Part shown: piece after piece, positions 5,208 through 6,343 of the stretch | Position numbering within the stretch: position 1 is the stretch's first letter | How the letters are laid out: each line of letters starts with the position of its first letter | Assembly: GCA_905212505.1 (NCBI GenBank) | Contig: CAJMEO010000027.1 | Location: 1-6,343, forward strand | DNA length: 6,343 nucleotides | Source: an uncultured Christensenella sp. | GTDB lineage: Bacteria; Bacillota; Clostridia; Christensenellales; UBA1242 | Reading direction: 5' to 3' | Notes under the pieces: generated by a model | Seen by the model: the letters and a program-made list of their open reading frames with translations, nothing else | The model's database searches: none | Told to the model about the DNA's origin: nothing | Translations under genes and position numbers: made by a program

Positions 5208-6279
5208 CTATTTTAATAATTTTGGCATTGTCAAAATCAGGCATATCAAATTTCGTTGTTGTGATAAGAGTTTGAAGGGGCTTAACGCGGTTAAACAATC
5301 TTTCTTTTCTGCTATCATCAAGTTCGCTAAACACGTCGTCTAGAAGCAAAATCGGATATTCATTAAAAACTTCTTTAAAAATTTCAAGTTCGGCAAGTTT
5401 TATTGAAAGAAGGCTTGTTCGTTGTTGACCTTGACTTCCAAAACTTTTAACTTCCATGTTGTTTAAGTATATTTTTATATCATCTCGGTGCGGACCAATT
5501 GTTGTATATTTAAGTTTAAGGTCTTTTTCGTGACTTTCAGTTAATCTTTTAAGCAAAATTTTTTCAATTTCTTCCAAACTTTTTTCTTTGAAATTGTCGC
5601 AAGAAGAATATTCCAAAATCAAATTTTCTTTTCCGTTAGACAAATAGTTATGTTCAATTTTTGCTCTTAAATTTAATTTATCAATAAATTCAAGCCTGAA
5701 AGCAACAATTTCGCTTCCAGCTTTTGAAAGTTGACAGTCCCAAATTGGAAGAGTTTGCTCAATAACCTTTTCATTTTCGGTTGATTTTAAAAGTTTGTTT
5801 CGTTCTTTCAAAATTTTGTTGTATTTTATCAAACTGTTGTAATAGTCTAAATTTAATTGAGATATGTCAATATCCAAAAATCTTCGTCTATCTTCTGGGG
5901 CTTCTTTAACAAGTTTAAGTTCGCTTGGCGAAAAAAACACGCAAGCCAAATTTCCAAGCATTGAACTTGTTTTTGTTATGTTTATTTCGTTCAGTTTAAT
6001 AAATTTTTTGTTATCTTTAAACTCAACAGAAATTGTATTTTTCCCATTATTTTTTTCAAAATCAACAAAAATTTTTGCATTTACACTTCCTGATTTTATA
6101 AGTTCTTTTTCATTTTTTGTTTTAAAACTTTTTCCTATGCATGAAAAATATATGCTCTCTAAAAGATTGGTTTTCCCTTGGGCATTATCACCAAGCAAGA
6201 TATTAATTCCATTATTCAACATAAACTTTTCAAAAGAATAGTTTCTGAAATTTCTTAGTTCCACAAAATTTATTTGCAT
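5185..6279 (-). CDS. recF: DNA replication and repair protein RecF
   Basis: RecF is an SMC-like ABC ATPase. It works with RecO and RecR to load RecA onto gapped DNA coated with single-strand binding protein. The 364 residues match the family's usual length. The start MQINFVELRNFRNY matches the conserved N-terminus ('l.L.nFRNY') and so fixes the ATG. Walker A is GDNAQGKT (30-37). The FSPSELKLV...RRRFLD region lies at 117-135 and TTIGPHRDD at 259-267. The ABC signature is SFGSQGQQRTSLLSIKLAE (279-297). Walker B with the D-loop is ILLLDDVFSELD (310-321), followed by LITTTKFD (338-345). All catalytic motifs are intact. No Shine-Dalgarno precedes the ATG, and a promoter abuts it, suggesting a leaderless message. 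The usual dnaN and gyrB neighbours are not seen: the convergent surface gene lies downstream and the window edge upstream. Confidence 0.97.
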   Translation of the reverse strand: MQINFVELRNFRNYSFEKFMLNNGINILLGDNAQGKTNLLESIYFSCIGKSFKTKNEKELIKSGSVNAKIFVDFEKNNGKNTISVEFKDNKKFIKLNEINITKTSSMLGNLACVFFSPSELKLVKEAPEDRRRFLDIDISQLNLDYYNSLIKYNKILKERNKLLKSTENEKVIEQTLPIWDCQLSKAGSEIVAFRLEFIDKLNLRAKIEHNYLSNGKENLILEYSSCDNFKEKSLEEIEKILLKRLTESHEKDLKLKYTTIGPHRDDIKIYLNNMEVKSFGSQGQQRTSLLSIKLAELEIFKEVFNEYPILLLDDVFSELDDSRKERLFNRVKPLQTLITTTKFDMPDFDNAKIIKIENGKIVL

Positions 6280-6286
6280 ATATTAT

Positions 6287-6315
6287 ATTGTATCAAAACA
6301 AAAATTTTTTTTCAA
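6287..6315 (-). promoter_or_regulatory. Predicted recF promoter abutting the start codon
   Basis: On the - strand TTGAAA (6315-6310, 4 of 6) is followed by a 17-base spacer and TACAAT (6292-6287, 5 of 6). Transcription would start at about 6280, at or beside the recF ATG (6279). All three frames upstream to the window edge contain stops, so no gene reads directly into recF within the last 64 bases. Confidence 0.45.
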
Positions 6316-6343
6316 TTAATATCAAGACTTTAAAACAATTGAC

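Noticed and set aside
5864..6241. 125-codon + strand open frame
   Set aside because: It is antisense to the RecF N-terminal half including Walker A, with no recognisable domain.

Overview
The window is strongly AT-rich. It carries short intergenic gaps, Shine-Dalgarno-like AGGAG/GAGG sites before two genes, TAA stops on all five genes, and TGG as the only tryptophan codon I checked in the reading frames. Gene content is a HicB-like protein, a GT4 and an MGDG-synthase-like glycosyltransferase, a BspA-type leucine-rich-repeat surface protein with a SipW-type signal peptide, and RecF. This fits a low-GC Bacillota (Clostridia-like or related gut lineage) using the standard bacterial code. I cannot name the species from the sequence.

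Layout from left to right. (1) A small monocistronic gene (60-386, +) encodes a HicB-like protein and ends at a hairpin terminator (395-424). The convergent gene on the other strand probably shares this terminator. (2) A GT4 glycosyltransferase (468-1721, -) and an MGDG-synthase-type GT28 glycosyltransferase (1963-3324, +) are transcribed divergently from a 241-bp AT-rich gap. In that gap two good promoter matches face each other and overlap. The pair is a plausible membrane-glycolipid or glycan synthesis unit, but substrates cannot be read from sequence. (3) A 272-bp leader (3325-3596) holds four copies of a 13-bp dyad motif (GTGCCTTTGGCAC type). It precedes a 484-residue secreted protein (3597-5051, +) that joins a SipW/TasA-like N-terminus to five 26-residue BspA/DUF285 repeats. 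(4) recF (5185-6279, -) converges on the surface gene. A 14-bp perfect hairpin between them overlaps the recF stop codon and can end transcription from both sides.

Functional reading. The two glycosyltransferases and the secreted repeat protein point to cell-envelope and surface functions. RecF is a housekeeping DNA-repair protein and has no evident link to them. The most unusual points are the TasA-like/BspA fusion, the dyad-motif array in its leader, the same-frame open stretch before it broken by a single TGA, and the promoter placement at recF (possibly also at the GT4 gene), which suggests a leaderless transcript. No RNA genes, insertion sequences, CRISPR arrays or prophage genes were seen. 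I saw no clearly novel multi-gene system.
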